This document shows, in pieces, positions 1 to 5,574 of a DNA stretch of 5,574 nucleotides. Under the pieces are notes generated by a model, which saw only the letters and a program-made list of their open reading frames with translations, searched no databases and was not told the DNA's origin. The translations under genes were made by a program, and so were the position numbers. The stretch comes from Clostridiales bacterium (GTDB taxonomy: Bacteria; Bacillota; Clostridia; Lachnospirales; Lachnospiraceae), in NCBI GenBank assembly GCA_021203285.1, contig JAJQBM010000095.1:1-5574 (forward strand), written 5' to 3'. How positions within the stretch are numbered: position 1 is the first letter of the stretch; each line of letters opens with the position of its first letter.

Positions 1-802
1 GTTGGTGATTGTGGTGCTGATAGCCTATATTTATCCTGCTGTTTTTTCCTATGACCGGTTCGGCAATCTGATGAATTCATCGGCGAAGCATCTGTCTCCG
101 GCAGCGGCGATTCAGCAGTTCGGTTTCAGCATTCATTACATTCTGGGAACCGGGGCTTCCGGACAGTCCACATTTGACGCGGTCTGGTACGGCGCGCGGA
201 TCTCCATCTCGCTGGCGTTTGTCTGCGCCGCCATCAATATGACGGTCGGCGTGGTTGTCGGAGCGGTCTGGGGTTTCTCCAAGAAAGTGGATATTGTCAT
301 GACGGAGGTTTATAACATCATTGGAAATATTCCATATGTCCTGCTGATTTCGGTTATGGTTATGCTGTTTTCTGCCAGCTTCTGGACGATGGTGCTGGCG
401 ATGACGGTCACCGGGTGGCTCTACATCGCATATTTCATCCGGACGCAGGTTATCATCATCCGTGACCGGGAATATAATCTGGCCTCCAAATGTCTTGGAA
501 CCGGAACGGTGAAGATTGCGTTGAAGAATATTCTTCCGTTTATGACATCCATCATTGTTACGCTGCTGGCGACGGAGCTTCCGTCCTATATCTCCTACGA
601 GGTTTTCCTCTCCTACATCGGCATGGGCCTGTCGGATATGTCTCTGGGCCGTCTGATCTACGAGGCGGAGAGCGCCATGGTCACACCGGGGTGGCAGTTT
701 GAGTTCTGGAGCCCGGTGGCGGTGGCATCCATCATCACGATCGTGCTCTACGTCGTGGGACAAAATCTGGGCGATGCCTCAGATCCGAGAACACATATGT
801 AG
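1..802 (+). CDS. oppC: Oligopeptide ABC transporter permease, OppC/AmiD type (5' end missing)
   Basis: Second membrane subunit of an oligopeptide importer; with OppB it forms the channel through the cytoplasmic membrane, powered by the two ATPases encoded next. The 266 visible residues start inside the first membrane helix. Compared with about 308 residues for streptococcal AmiD, roughly 40 N-terminal residues lie to the left. Seen in the visible part: an outer loop ending in an LGT...G...FDAVWYGAR segment (about 48-66), typical of OppC; further hydrophobic helices at about 67-91, 107-148, 180-197 and 237-253; the cytoplasmic EAA coupling loop at about 157-179 (EYNLASKCLGTGTVKIALKN, then ILP); and the family C terminus GQNLGDASDPR. 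The usual Asp after LGT is Gly here. The stop codon overlaps the ribosome site of oppD, so the two are co-transcribed. Family assignment is firm; the peptide substrate is inferred from the family. Confidence 0.95.
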   Translation, partial: LVIVVLIAYIYPAVFSYDRFGNLMNSSAKHLSPAAAIQQFGFSIHYILGTGASGQSTFDAVWYGARISISLAFVCAAINMTVGVVVGAVWGFSKKVDIVMTEVYNIIGNIPYVLLISVMVMLFSASFWTMVLAMTVTGWLYIAYFIRTQVIIIRDREYNLASKCLGTGTVKIALKNILPFMTSIIVTLLATELPSYISYEVFLSYIGMGLSDMSLGRLIYEAESAMVTPGWQFEFWSPVAVASIITIVLYVVGQNLGDASDPRTHM

Positions 803-812
803 GAGGGACGCC

Positions 813-2384
813 ATGGAAGAGAAAAAAGTTTTATTATCAATTAAGGACTTAGAGGTAAAGTTCCGGGTGCGCGGGCGTATCCTGACCGCGATCCGAAATG
901 TATCTCTGGATATTTACGAAAACGAATCCATTGCCATCGTGGGCGAGTCCGGCTCCGGAAAATCGGTTTTCACGAAGACCTTTGCCGGAATGCTGGACAG
1001 CAACGGATTCATCTCCAACGGACGGATTATCTTCAACGATGAGGAGCTGATCCGTCAGGTTGAGCCTATCACACCGGACACGCAGAAACTGATGGACGAT
1101 TCTATCGAGCGGCTGAACGCAAACGCCAACCTGCAGTTCGGCGCGGCGACTTACCGGGAAATGCTTGAATTGGAGAGTGAGTACCGCGAGAAGACCATGC
1201 CGGATGAGAAGGGGAAGCCGACGCAGACGCCGGATTCCGCATGGCTGGCCGCATATAATGAGAAAAAGGCGGCTTTGCAGGCGCAGTATAATCAGGAAAT
1301 CGCAGCGCCGATCACCGAGGAGATGAAAGAAATAAACCGCCTTATCGCGAAGGAGATTCACCTCTCTGTCGCGCGGTTTGCAAAGCGCAAGAGGAGAAAG
1401 CGGGCGCACGCGATCATCGAGGCATTTAAAAAGGCGATGCAGCTCGGACTGGATCTGAGTGACGAGGATGTCCGGACGAAGGTCTTCGAGGAAGTGACAT
1501 TCCGCGTGGCTTACGTGGATGAGACCGAGACGGAGCTTCACGGCACCTGCATCCTGAATCTGGCGAAGGTGCAGGATGAGCGCGACTGGGGGCAGATCCG
1601 CGGGAAGAAGATTTCCACGGTTTTCCAGGATCCGATGACCTCCCTCGACCCGATTATCACGATCGGCAAGCAGATCACATCCATCATCATGAAGCACCAG
1701 CAGTGCTCTGAGGTGGAGGCGCGGCGGCGTGCCATCGAGATGATGGATAAGGTGGGCATCCCACATCCGGAGGCGCGGTTTGATGACTATCCGTTCCAGT
1801 ACTCCGGCGGCATGCGGCAGCGTATCGTTATTGCGATTGCGCTTTCCTGTCAGCCGAAGATTCTGATCTGTGATGAGCCGACCACAGCGCTGGATGTGAC
1901 CATTCAGGCGCAGATTTTACAACTTATTAAGGATCTGCAGAAGGAGTTTAACTATACGACCGTGTTTATCACGCACGATCTGGGCGTTGTGGCGAACATC
2001 GCGGACCGTGTAGCCGTGATCTATGCGGGTCAGATCGTGGAGCTCGGCACGGTGGAGGAGGTCTTTTATGATCCCCGCCATCCCTACACATGGGCGCTGC
2101 TGTCCTCTTTGCCGCAGCTGGCGGAGAAGAACACAAAGCTGTACTCGATCACCGGTACACCGCCGTCTCTCTACAATGAGATCAAGGGCGATGCCTTTGC
2201 CCCGCGGAATCCGTACTGCATGAAGATTGATACGCTGCTGGAGCCTCCGATGTTTCAGGTCACCGACACGCATTACGCCAAGACCTGGCTGCTGGAGGAG
2301 AATGCACCGAAGCTGGAAAAGCCGGAGGGCATTCACGATATCCATAGGAAACTGACTCACGCATTTAATATACAGGAGATTTGA
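813..2384 (+). CDS. oppD: Oligopeptide ABC transporter ATP-binding protein, OppD/AmiE type, with a large insertion
   Basis: One of the two cytoplasmic ATPases that drive peptide import. The ATG at 813 is chosen because AGGAGGG at 801-807 lies 5 bases upstream and the protein then begins like AmiE; the frame is open further upstream but there it overlaps oppC out of frame. The product has 523 residues. All ABC motifs are present: Walker A GESGSGKS 44-51, Q-loop FQDP 271-274, signature YSGGMRQR 330-337, Walker B LICDEP 351-356, D-loop ALD 359-361 and switch His388. The C-terminal Opp/Dpp region is also present ([12 protein letters not shown] 423-434, GTPPSLY 448-454). Usual length is about 330-360; the excess is an insertion of about 170 charged, probably helical residues (about 82-256) between Walker A and the Q-loop. 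The C-terminal region has none of the four cysteines that bind [4Fe-4S] in many DppD/OppD proteins; Asp460, Asn466 and Asp474 replace the first three. The flanking residues closely resemble streptococcal AmiE. Confidence 0.95.
   Translation: MEEKKVLLSIKDLEVKFRVRGRILTAIRNVSLDIYENESIAIVGESGSGKSVFTKTFAGMLDSNGFISNGRIIFNDEELIRQVEPITPDTQKLMDDSIERLNANANLQFGAATYREMLELESEYREKTMPDEKGKPTQTPDSAWLAAYNEKKAALQAQYNQEIAAPITEEMKEINRLIAKEIHLSVARFAKRKRRKRAHAIIEAFKKAMQLGLDLSDEDVRTKVFEEVTFRVAYVDETETELHGTCILNLAKVQDERDWGQIRGKKISTVFQDPMTSLDPIITIGKQITSIIMKHQQCSEVEARRRAIEMMDKVGIPHPEARFDDYPFQYSGGMRQRIVIAIALSCQPKILICDEPTTALDVTIQAQILQLIKDLQKEFNYTTVFITHDLGVVANIADRVAVIYAGQIVELGTVEEVFYDPRHPYTWALLSSLPQLAEKNTKLYSITGTPPSLYNEIKGDAFAPRNPYCMKIDTLLEPPMFQVTDTHYAKTWLLEENAPKLEKPEGIHDIHRKLTHAFNIQEI
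2374..2378 (+). promoter_or_regulatory. Ribosome binding site that decides the oppF start
   Basis: AGGAG lies inside the last codons of oppD. It is only 2 bases from the in-frame TTG at 2381 but 8 bases from the GTG at 2387. The normal spacing of 5-9 bases therefore points to GTG 2387 as the oppF start, 2 bases after the oppD stop, which suggests translational coupling of the two ATPases. Confidence 0.75.
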
Positions 2385-2386
2385 AC

Positions 2387-3706
2387 GTGCCGACATCAAA
2401 CGAACAAACAAAAAAGAAAATATCGGGTTCGTCCGGCGTCCTGCCGGAGCATGGCCCCATCGATGAAAATGGCAGAGAAATCTTACTGTCAGTAAAAAAT
2501 ATCGATATTACTTTTGGAAAGGGCGACACTGCGGTAAAAGCGGTGAAAAACGCATCCTTTGACATTTACAAGGGCGAGACCTTCTCGCTGGTCGGTGAGT
2601 CCGGTTCCGGCAAGACTACGATTGGCCGGGCAGTGATCCGCGTCAACCCGTTGTCCGCCGGTGAGATTCAGTACAAGGGAACCCGCATTTCCGGGAAGAT
2701 TTCCCATGCGCTGGACCGCGAGGTGATCCGGAATATCCAGATGGTTTTCCAAGACCCGGCCGCATCCTTAAACGAGCGCGCCACGGTGGACTACATCGTG
2801 TCCGAGGGACTCTACAACTTCCATCTGTACAAGGATGACAAAGACCGCGAGCAGAAGGTGGAAAACATGATCAACGAGGTCGGCCTGCTGCCGGAGCATC
2901 TGACCCGGTATCCCCACGAGTTTTCGGGCGGACAGCGGCAGAGAATCGGTCTGGCCAGAGCGATGGTCATGGAGCCGGAGCTGGTCGTGGCAGATGAGCC
3001 GATCTCTGCGCTGGACGTGTCGATCCGCGCGCAGGTGCTGAACCTGCTGAAAAAGTTCCAGGAGGAGAAGGGCACCACCTATCTCTTCATCGCCCATGAT
3101 CTGTCGATCGTCCGCTTTATCTCGGATCGGATCGGCGTCATCTACAAGGGAAATATCGTGGAGGTGGCGGAGGCCGAGGAGCTGTTTGACTATCCGCTGC
3201 ATCCCTACACGCACTCCCTGATCTCTGCGATCCCGATTCCGGATCCGCAGCTTGAGAAAAACAAGGTACAGTATATCTATGATCCGTCCATCCATGATTA
3301 CAGCGAGGATCAGTCGGAGTTTGTCAACATCGGCCATGACCACTGGGTCTTGGGCAACAAAAAGGAGATCGAGGAGTACAGGGCGATCCGTGAGAAGGGT
3401 GAGCCGATCAAAGCCATCACGATCTCAAAGACCGGCGCGGGCTTGGACTGCGGCGCGCATCAGGTGGAGCTGGACAAAGCGGAGCAGGAGTTTTTGAAAG
3501 CGCCCGTCCATGATACCGGAAACATTTTGTACGGGATTCTCTCTTTCTTTATCCCGATCCTCGGCGCGATTCTCGCGGTCGCGTTCCGGAAGAGGCTGTA
3601 CCTGCGCAACCGCAGGGTCTGCAGGAAGGGGGCCATCGCGGGCCTGATCTTCTATATCGTCATTGCGGCGATCTTCCTGTTACTATTATTGCTGGTGATC
3701 GTGTGA
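2387..3706 (+). CDS. oppF: Oligopeptide ABC transporter ATP-binding protein, OppF/AmiF type, with a C-terminal membrane extension
   Basis: Second ATPase of the importer, expected to pair with OppD beneath the permeases. The GTG start at 2387 is chosen from ribosome-site spacing; TTG at 2381 would add two residues. The 439-residue product has Walker A GESGSGKT 70-77, Q-loop FQDP 121-124, signature FSGGQRQR 179-186, Walker B VVADEP 200-205, D-loop SALD 207-210 and switch His237. The Opp/Dpp C-terminal region follows ([16 protein letters not shown] 272-287, then YDPSIHDY 298-305). The match to streptococcal AmiF runs to about residue 335, where that protein (about 308 residues) ends. Two additions are unusual: about 30 polar residues before the ATPase domain, and about 100 residues after it. 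The latter ends in two hydrophobic stretches, about 380-400 (with Pro390) and 416-439, separated by a strongly basic stretch (401-414). The coding frame is intact throughout, so the extension is read as part of the protein. Last recognisable gene of the operon. Confidence 0.94.
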   Translation: MPTSNEQTKKKISGSSGVLPEHGPIDENGREILLSVKNIDITFGKGDTAVKAVKNASFDIYKGETFSLVGESGSGKTTIGRAVIRVNPLSAGEIQYKGTRISGKISHALDREVIRNIQMVFQDPAASLNERATVDYIVSEGLYNFHLYKDDKDREQKVENMINEVGLLPEHLTRYPHEFSGGQRQRIGLARAMVMEPELVVADEPISALDVSIRAQVLNLLKKFQEEKGTTYLFIAHDLSIVRFISDRIGVIYKGNIVEVAEAEELFDYPLHPYTHSLISAIPIPDPQLEKNKVQYIYDPSIHDYSEDQSEFVNIGHDHWVLGNKKEIEEYRAIREKGEPIKAITISKTGAGLDCGAHQVELDKAEQEFLKAPVHDTGNILYGILSFFIPILGAILAVAFRKRLYLRNRRVCRKGAIAGLIFYIVIAAIFLLLLLLVIV

Positions 3707-3744
3707 TGAAAACTACCTGAGAAGGGTGTTGTAGTATATGCTCA

Positions 3745-3934
3745 GGATGTAAAAGATGACCGGGATATGTTTTCAGGTGACTTTGTAGGGACGTTTTTAG
3801 CTGAGACGAAATCCATCGCTTACGGAGCCTTAGACGCGAAGGCTATCCTGAGCGTCTTAGTCGGAGTTGGCGATTAGTTTGTCGAAGCGTTGTCCCGGTC
3901 ACCTTAAAACATATCCCGGTCATCTTTTGTATCC
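3745..3934. repeat. Large imperfect palindromic element in the oppF downstream gap
   Basis: The 263-base gap after oppF is mostly this structure; no confident gene is seen in it. The left arm 3745-3781 and right arm 3898-3934 are inverted repeats complementary at 34 of 37 positions. Two of the three exceptions (3749/3930 and 3750/3929) would be G-U pairs in RNA; the third is C3774 against T3905. The 116-base interior holds more nested pairing: GGGAC 3788-3792 with 3892-3896; GAC, AAA and ATCGC in 3805-3819 with 3870-3883; a hairpin AGCCTT 3826-3831 / AAGGCT 3839-3844; and a hairpin CTGAG 3848-3852 / CTTAG 3856-3860. The layout is a long stem ending in a branched head. Possible identities are a non-autonomous mobile repeat (MITE-like), a structured RNA, or an mRNA 3' end that protects or terminates the opp transcript. 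No target-site duplication is evident. Confidence 0.75.
3894..3926 (+). repeat. 12-base direct repeat with a 21-base period
   Basis: CCCGGTCACCTT (3894-3905) recurs as CCCGGTCATCTT (3915-3926), 11 of 12 bases the same, spaced 21 bases start to start, about two helical turns. It lies inside the right arm of the palindrome and about 45-75 bases before the next gene, so it may be a two-site operator. It could equally be internal structure of the repeat element. Confidence 0.5.
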
Positions 3935-3969
3935 GTCTGTAATTTGGCTTTATAGAAAGGAGATTCCGC

Positions 3970-5235
3970 ATGGGACGCACAGTGAACACAAAACGCACAC
4001 CGCCGCGCCCGAAACCGGTAGAAAAAGTAGAATTGTCAGAAAAGCATCTGAAGAGAAGGCTCGTTCTGACAATTCTCTTTCTTTTACTGGGCGCGGGCGC
4101 GATCGTCTACGGGTTTATGCAGTTTTTGTCGGGTGATGACGACGCGGGCTGGACAGAGATCGAAGCGAATACTACCTCCGATGAGCTTAGCTGCAGCGAG
4201 GACTTTGTTTTCCTCTATGAGTTGGGCGCGGGGGATACGGCCTCTTTGGCGGAGAATAAGGCTTTAAAGAGCCTGTACACCGATCTGGCAGTGGAAATAT
4301 ACAAGGTTTATGATGTGGATTATATCTATGACGTTGTGGGAAATGTCTGCAGCATCAACCAGAACCCGAATGAGACCGTGACCGTGGAACCCGCCCTGTA
4401 CGCAGCGCTGGAGACCGTGCAGGAGTACGGCGACCGCAGCATTTATCTGGGGCCGGTGTATCAGATGTATGACAGTCTGTTCTTCTGCGGGGATGATTCC
4501 CAGACCGTGGATTATGACCCGTACCAGAACAGTTATCTCATGGAATATTACGGAGAAATCGCCGCTTATGCCTGCGATCCGGATTCCGTGGATATCGAAC
4601 TGCTGGGAGACAATCAGGTGCGCCTGTCCGTCTCGGAGGACTATCTGTCCTATGCCGAAGAAAACGGAATCACCGATTATATCGACTTCTCATGGATGAC
4701 AAACGCCTTTATCATCGATTATCTGGCGGATTCGCTGATTGAGAACGGTTACACCCACGGCTGCATTACCAGTTATGATGGATTTGTGCGCAATCTGGAC
4801 GACCGCGGGGTCTCCTACTCCTTTGCTATTTACAGCCGGAGCGGAAACGAAATTGATCAGCCGGCAATTCTGCAGTACACCGGCGCGCAAAGCATGGTCT
4901 GCCTGCGAAACTATATGATGTCAGAGAAAGACATCTACCATTACTACGAGATGGACGACGGAGACATTCGGACACTCTATCTGGATCCCGCAGACGGTCT
5001 GTGTAAAAGCGCAGTCAACGATCTGGTCTCCTACTCAGAAAACAAAAACTGCGCGGAAACCCTGTTGTCCGTCAAAGGAATCTATATCGCGGAAGAACTG
5101 GATGCGGACGCGCTGGATGCGCTGGCGGAAGACGACGTTTATTCCGTTTATGCGTGGGAAGGGGAGCTGACTTATAATGATTCAAAACTGACAGCGGAAG
5201 TATCTGAAGGTGGGGTGGTATACCTGATGCGTTAA
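3970..5235 (+). CDS. Membrane-anchored protein with a divergent ApbE-like outer domain, function unknown
   Basis: ATG 3970 follows AAAGGAG (3956-3962) by 7 bases. The 421-residue product has a basic cytoplasmic tail (1-30), one membrane helix (about 31-52) and an acidic outer domain (53-421). It has no lipobox and no signal-peptidase site that I can see, so it is probably a signal anchor. I do not recognise it by name. Its segment order resembles ApbE, the enzyme that attaches FMN to secreted proteins: a helix followed by VTVEPALYAALETVQEYG (137-154) and LGPVYQMYD (160-168); then YIDFSWMTNAFIIDYLADSL (237-256) with the YDGF that follows (269-272), where ApbE has its IDLGGIAKGYA...GG region; then LYLDPADGLC (336-345), where ApbE has HIIDP.TG. 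The glycine-rich flavin motif and the Asp/Thr of the metal site are not recognisable, so transferase activity is doubtful. It is separated from the opp operon by the palindrome and probably forms its own unit. Confidence is high for a gene and about one half for the ApbE fold. Confidence 0.85.
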   Translation: MGRTVNTKRTPPRPKPVEKVELSEKHLKRRLVLTILFLLLGAGAIVYGFMQFLSGDDDAGWTEIEANTTSDELSCSEDFVFLYELGAGDTASLAENKALKSLYTDLAVEIYKVYDVDYIYDVVGNVCSINQNPNETVTVEPALYAALETVQEYGDRSIYLGPVYQMYDSLFFCGDDSQTVDYDPYQNSYLMEYYGEIAAYACDPDSVDIELLGDNQVRLSVSEDYLSYAEENGITDYIDFSWMTNAFIIDYLADSLIENGYTHGCITSYDGFVRNLDDRGVSYSFAIYSRSGNEIDQPAILQYTGAQSMVCLRNYMMSEKDIYHYYEMDDGDIRTLYLDPADGLCKSAVNDLVSYSENKNCAETLLSVKGIYIAEELDADALDALAEDDVYSVYAWEGELTYNDSKLTAEVSEGGVVYLMR

Positions 5236-5250
5236 GTATTGGTTTACTTA
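5233..5250. other. Small hairpin over the two convergent stop codons
   Basis: TAAGTA (5233-5238) and TACTTA (5245-5250) form a perfect 6-base stem with a 6-base loop. The plus-strand stop TAA at 5233-5235 is in the left arm; the minus-strand stop lies at 5244-5246. The stem is AT-rich and has no U tract, so it is at best a weak transcription stop. Confidence 0.4.
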
Positions 5251-5525
5251 CCGAAAAGGTCGCTGTGAGTACCGGTACGGGACAGTGTCAGAACCAGAAT
5301 ATCATCATCTATACGATATATGAGTAACCAGTCGGGGAGGATGTGGCACTCTCTGTGCCCCACCCACTCCCCAGTCAGCTCATGGTCTTTGTATTGTTCT
5401 GGTAATGTTTCTCCATATGATAATTTCCGGATGATGTTATCTAACAAGTCGATGTTCAAATGTCGTTTTATGGCCAGTTTATAGTCTTTTTTAAATCTTG
5501 TAGTCCAGACGATTTCCCGTTTCAT
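5244..5525 (-). CDS. yafQ: YafQ-family mRNA interferase toxin (type II toxin-antitoxin)
   Basis: Small ribosome-dependent endoribonuclease of the RelE/YafQ superfamily; in the known family it cleaves mRNA at the ribosome and is held inactive by a DinJ/RelB-type antitoxin. The 93-residue product carries the YafQ catalytic pattern: KDH (His48), ECH (His61), PDW (Asp65, Trp66), RTGTH (His87) and F91 in DLFG. These correspond to His50, His63, Asp67, Trp68, His87 and Phe91 of E. coli YafQ (92 residues), so it looks active. The start at 5525 (MKREIVW) is chosen because it aligns with the YafQ N terminus. AAAGGA at 5543-5538 lies a rather long 12 bases upstream; ATG 5537 and TTG 5561 are in-frame alternatives that would add 4 or 12 residues. 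The antitoxin normally sits immediately upstream, which here is beyond the right edge. The gene is convergent with its left neighbour, ending 8 bases from it. Confidence 0.92.
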   Translation of the reverse strand: MKREIVWTTRFKKDYKLAIKRHLNIDLLDNIIRKLSYGETLPEQYKDHELTGEWVGHRECHILPDWLLIYRIDDDILVLTLSRTGTHSDLFGK

Positions 5526-5574
5526 TTTTATATCCATTCCTTTCGCGTTTTTGACGCTCAAGGCACAAAACGTT

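Noticed and set aside
699..812. Longer oppD start at ATG 699
   Set aside because: The extra 38 residues overlap the oppC coding region in another frame, are unlike AmiE/OppD N termini, and ignore the strong AGGAGGG site just before ATG 813.
849..1766. Long minus-strand open frame (305 codons) opposite oppD
   Set aside because: It is the antisense shadow of a well-conserved ATPase gene; its product is rich in Arg, Leu and His with no recognisable domain. The same applies to the minus-strand frames at 77-763, 1917-2411 and 2768-3343.
3712..3746. Possible terminator hairpins after oppF (ACTAC/GTAGT at 3712-3716/3731-3735, or CCTGAG/CTCAGG at 3716-3721/3741-3746)
   Set aside because: The stems are short, mutually exclusive, have long loops and lack a following T tract, so they do not make a credible intrinsic terminator.
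3926..3956. Possible promoter before the 421-residue protein gene (TTTGTA, 17 bases, TTTATA)
   Set aside because: The -35 match is only about 3 of 6, and transcription from TTTATA or TATAGA would start at or inside the ribosome site. The true promoter is probably further upstream, but I cannot place it.
3867..4136. Plus-strand open frame of 89 codons overlapping the start of the 421-residue protein gene
   Set aside because: It starts inside the palindrome, has no good ribosome site, and runs out of frame through a gene with a clear ribosome site and a coherent membrane anchor. The repeated CPGHL/YPGHL in its product simply reflects the 12-base direct repeat.

Overview
The window looks like chromosomal DNA of a low-to-mid-GC Gram-positive anaerobe of the Clostridia, probably a gut Lachnospiraceae-type organism. 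This is inferred from strong AGGAGG ribosome sites, moderately GC-rich codon use, and an oligopeptide transporter that matches the streptococcal AmiD/AmiE/AmiF branch rather than the proteobacterial Opp/Dpp branch. The genus cannot be fixed from the sequence alone.

Positions 1-3706 hold the distal part of an oligopeptide ABC importer operon, in the order permease (oppC/amiD, 5' end outside the window), ATPase (oppD/amiE), ATPase (oppF/amiF). The genes are packed 10 and 2 bases apart. The substrate-binding lipoprotein (OppA) and the first permease (OppB/AmiC) are not in the window and would be expected to the left. Both ATPases have complete nucleotide-binding motifs, but each is enlarged. OppD carries about 170 extra residues between Walker A and the Q-loop. 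OppF carries about 100 extra residues at its C terminus, ending in two hydrophobic segments. OppD also lacks the four cysteines that hold a [4Fe-4S] cluster in many DppD/OppD proteins.

Positions 3707-3969 contain no convincing gene. Most of this gap is one large imperfect palindrome (3745-3934): 37-base arms with 34 positions complementary, enclosing further nested stems. It looks like a structured repeat or non-autonomous mobile element, or a structured RNA. Its right arm also contains a 12-base direct repeat with a 21-base period.

Positions 3970-5235 encode a 421-residue protein with a single N-terminal membrane anchor and an acidic outer domain. Its outer domain reads like a very divergent ApbE (FAD:protein FMN transferase) fold whose usual flavin and metal motifs are not recognisable. 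At the right end, on the minus strand and convergent with it, is a YafQ-family mRNA-interferase toxin (5244-5525) with all its expected catalytic residues. Its antitoxin should lie just beyond the right edge. The two convergent genes end 8 bases apart inside a small perfect hairpin.
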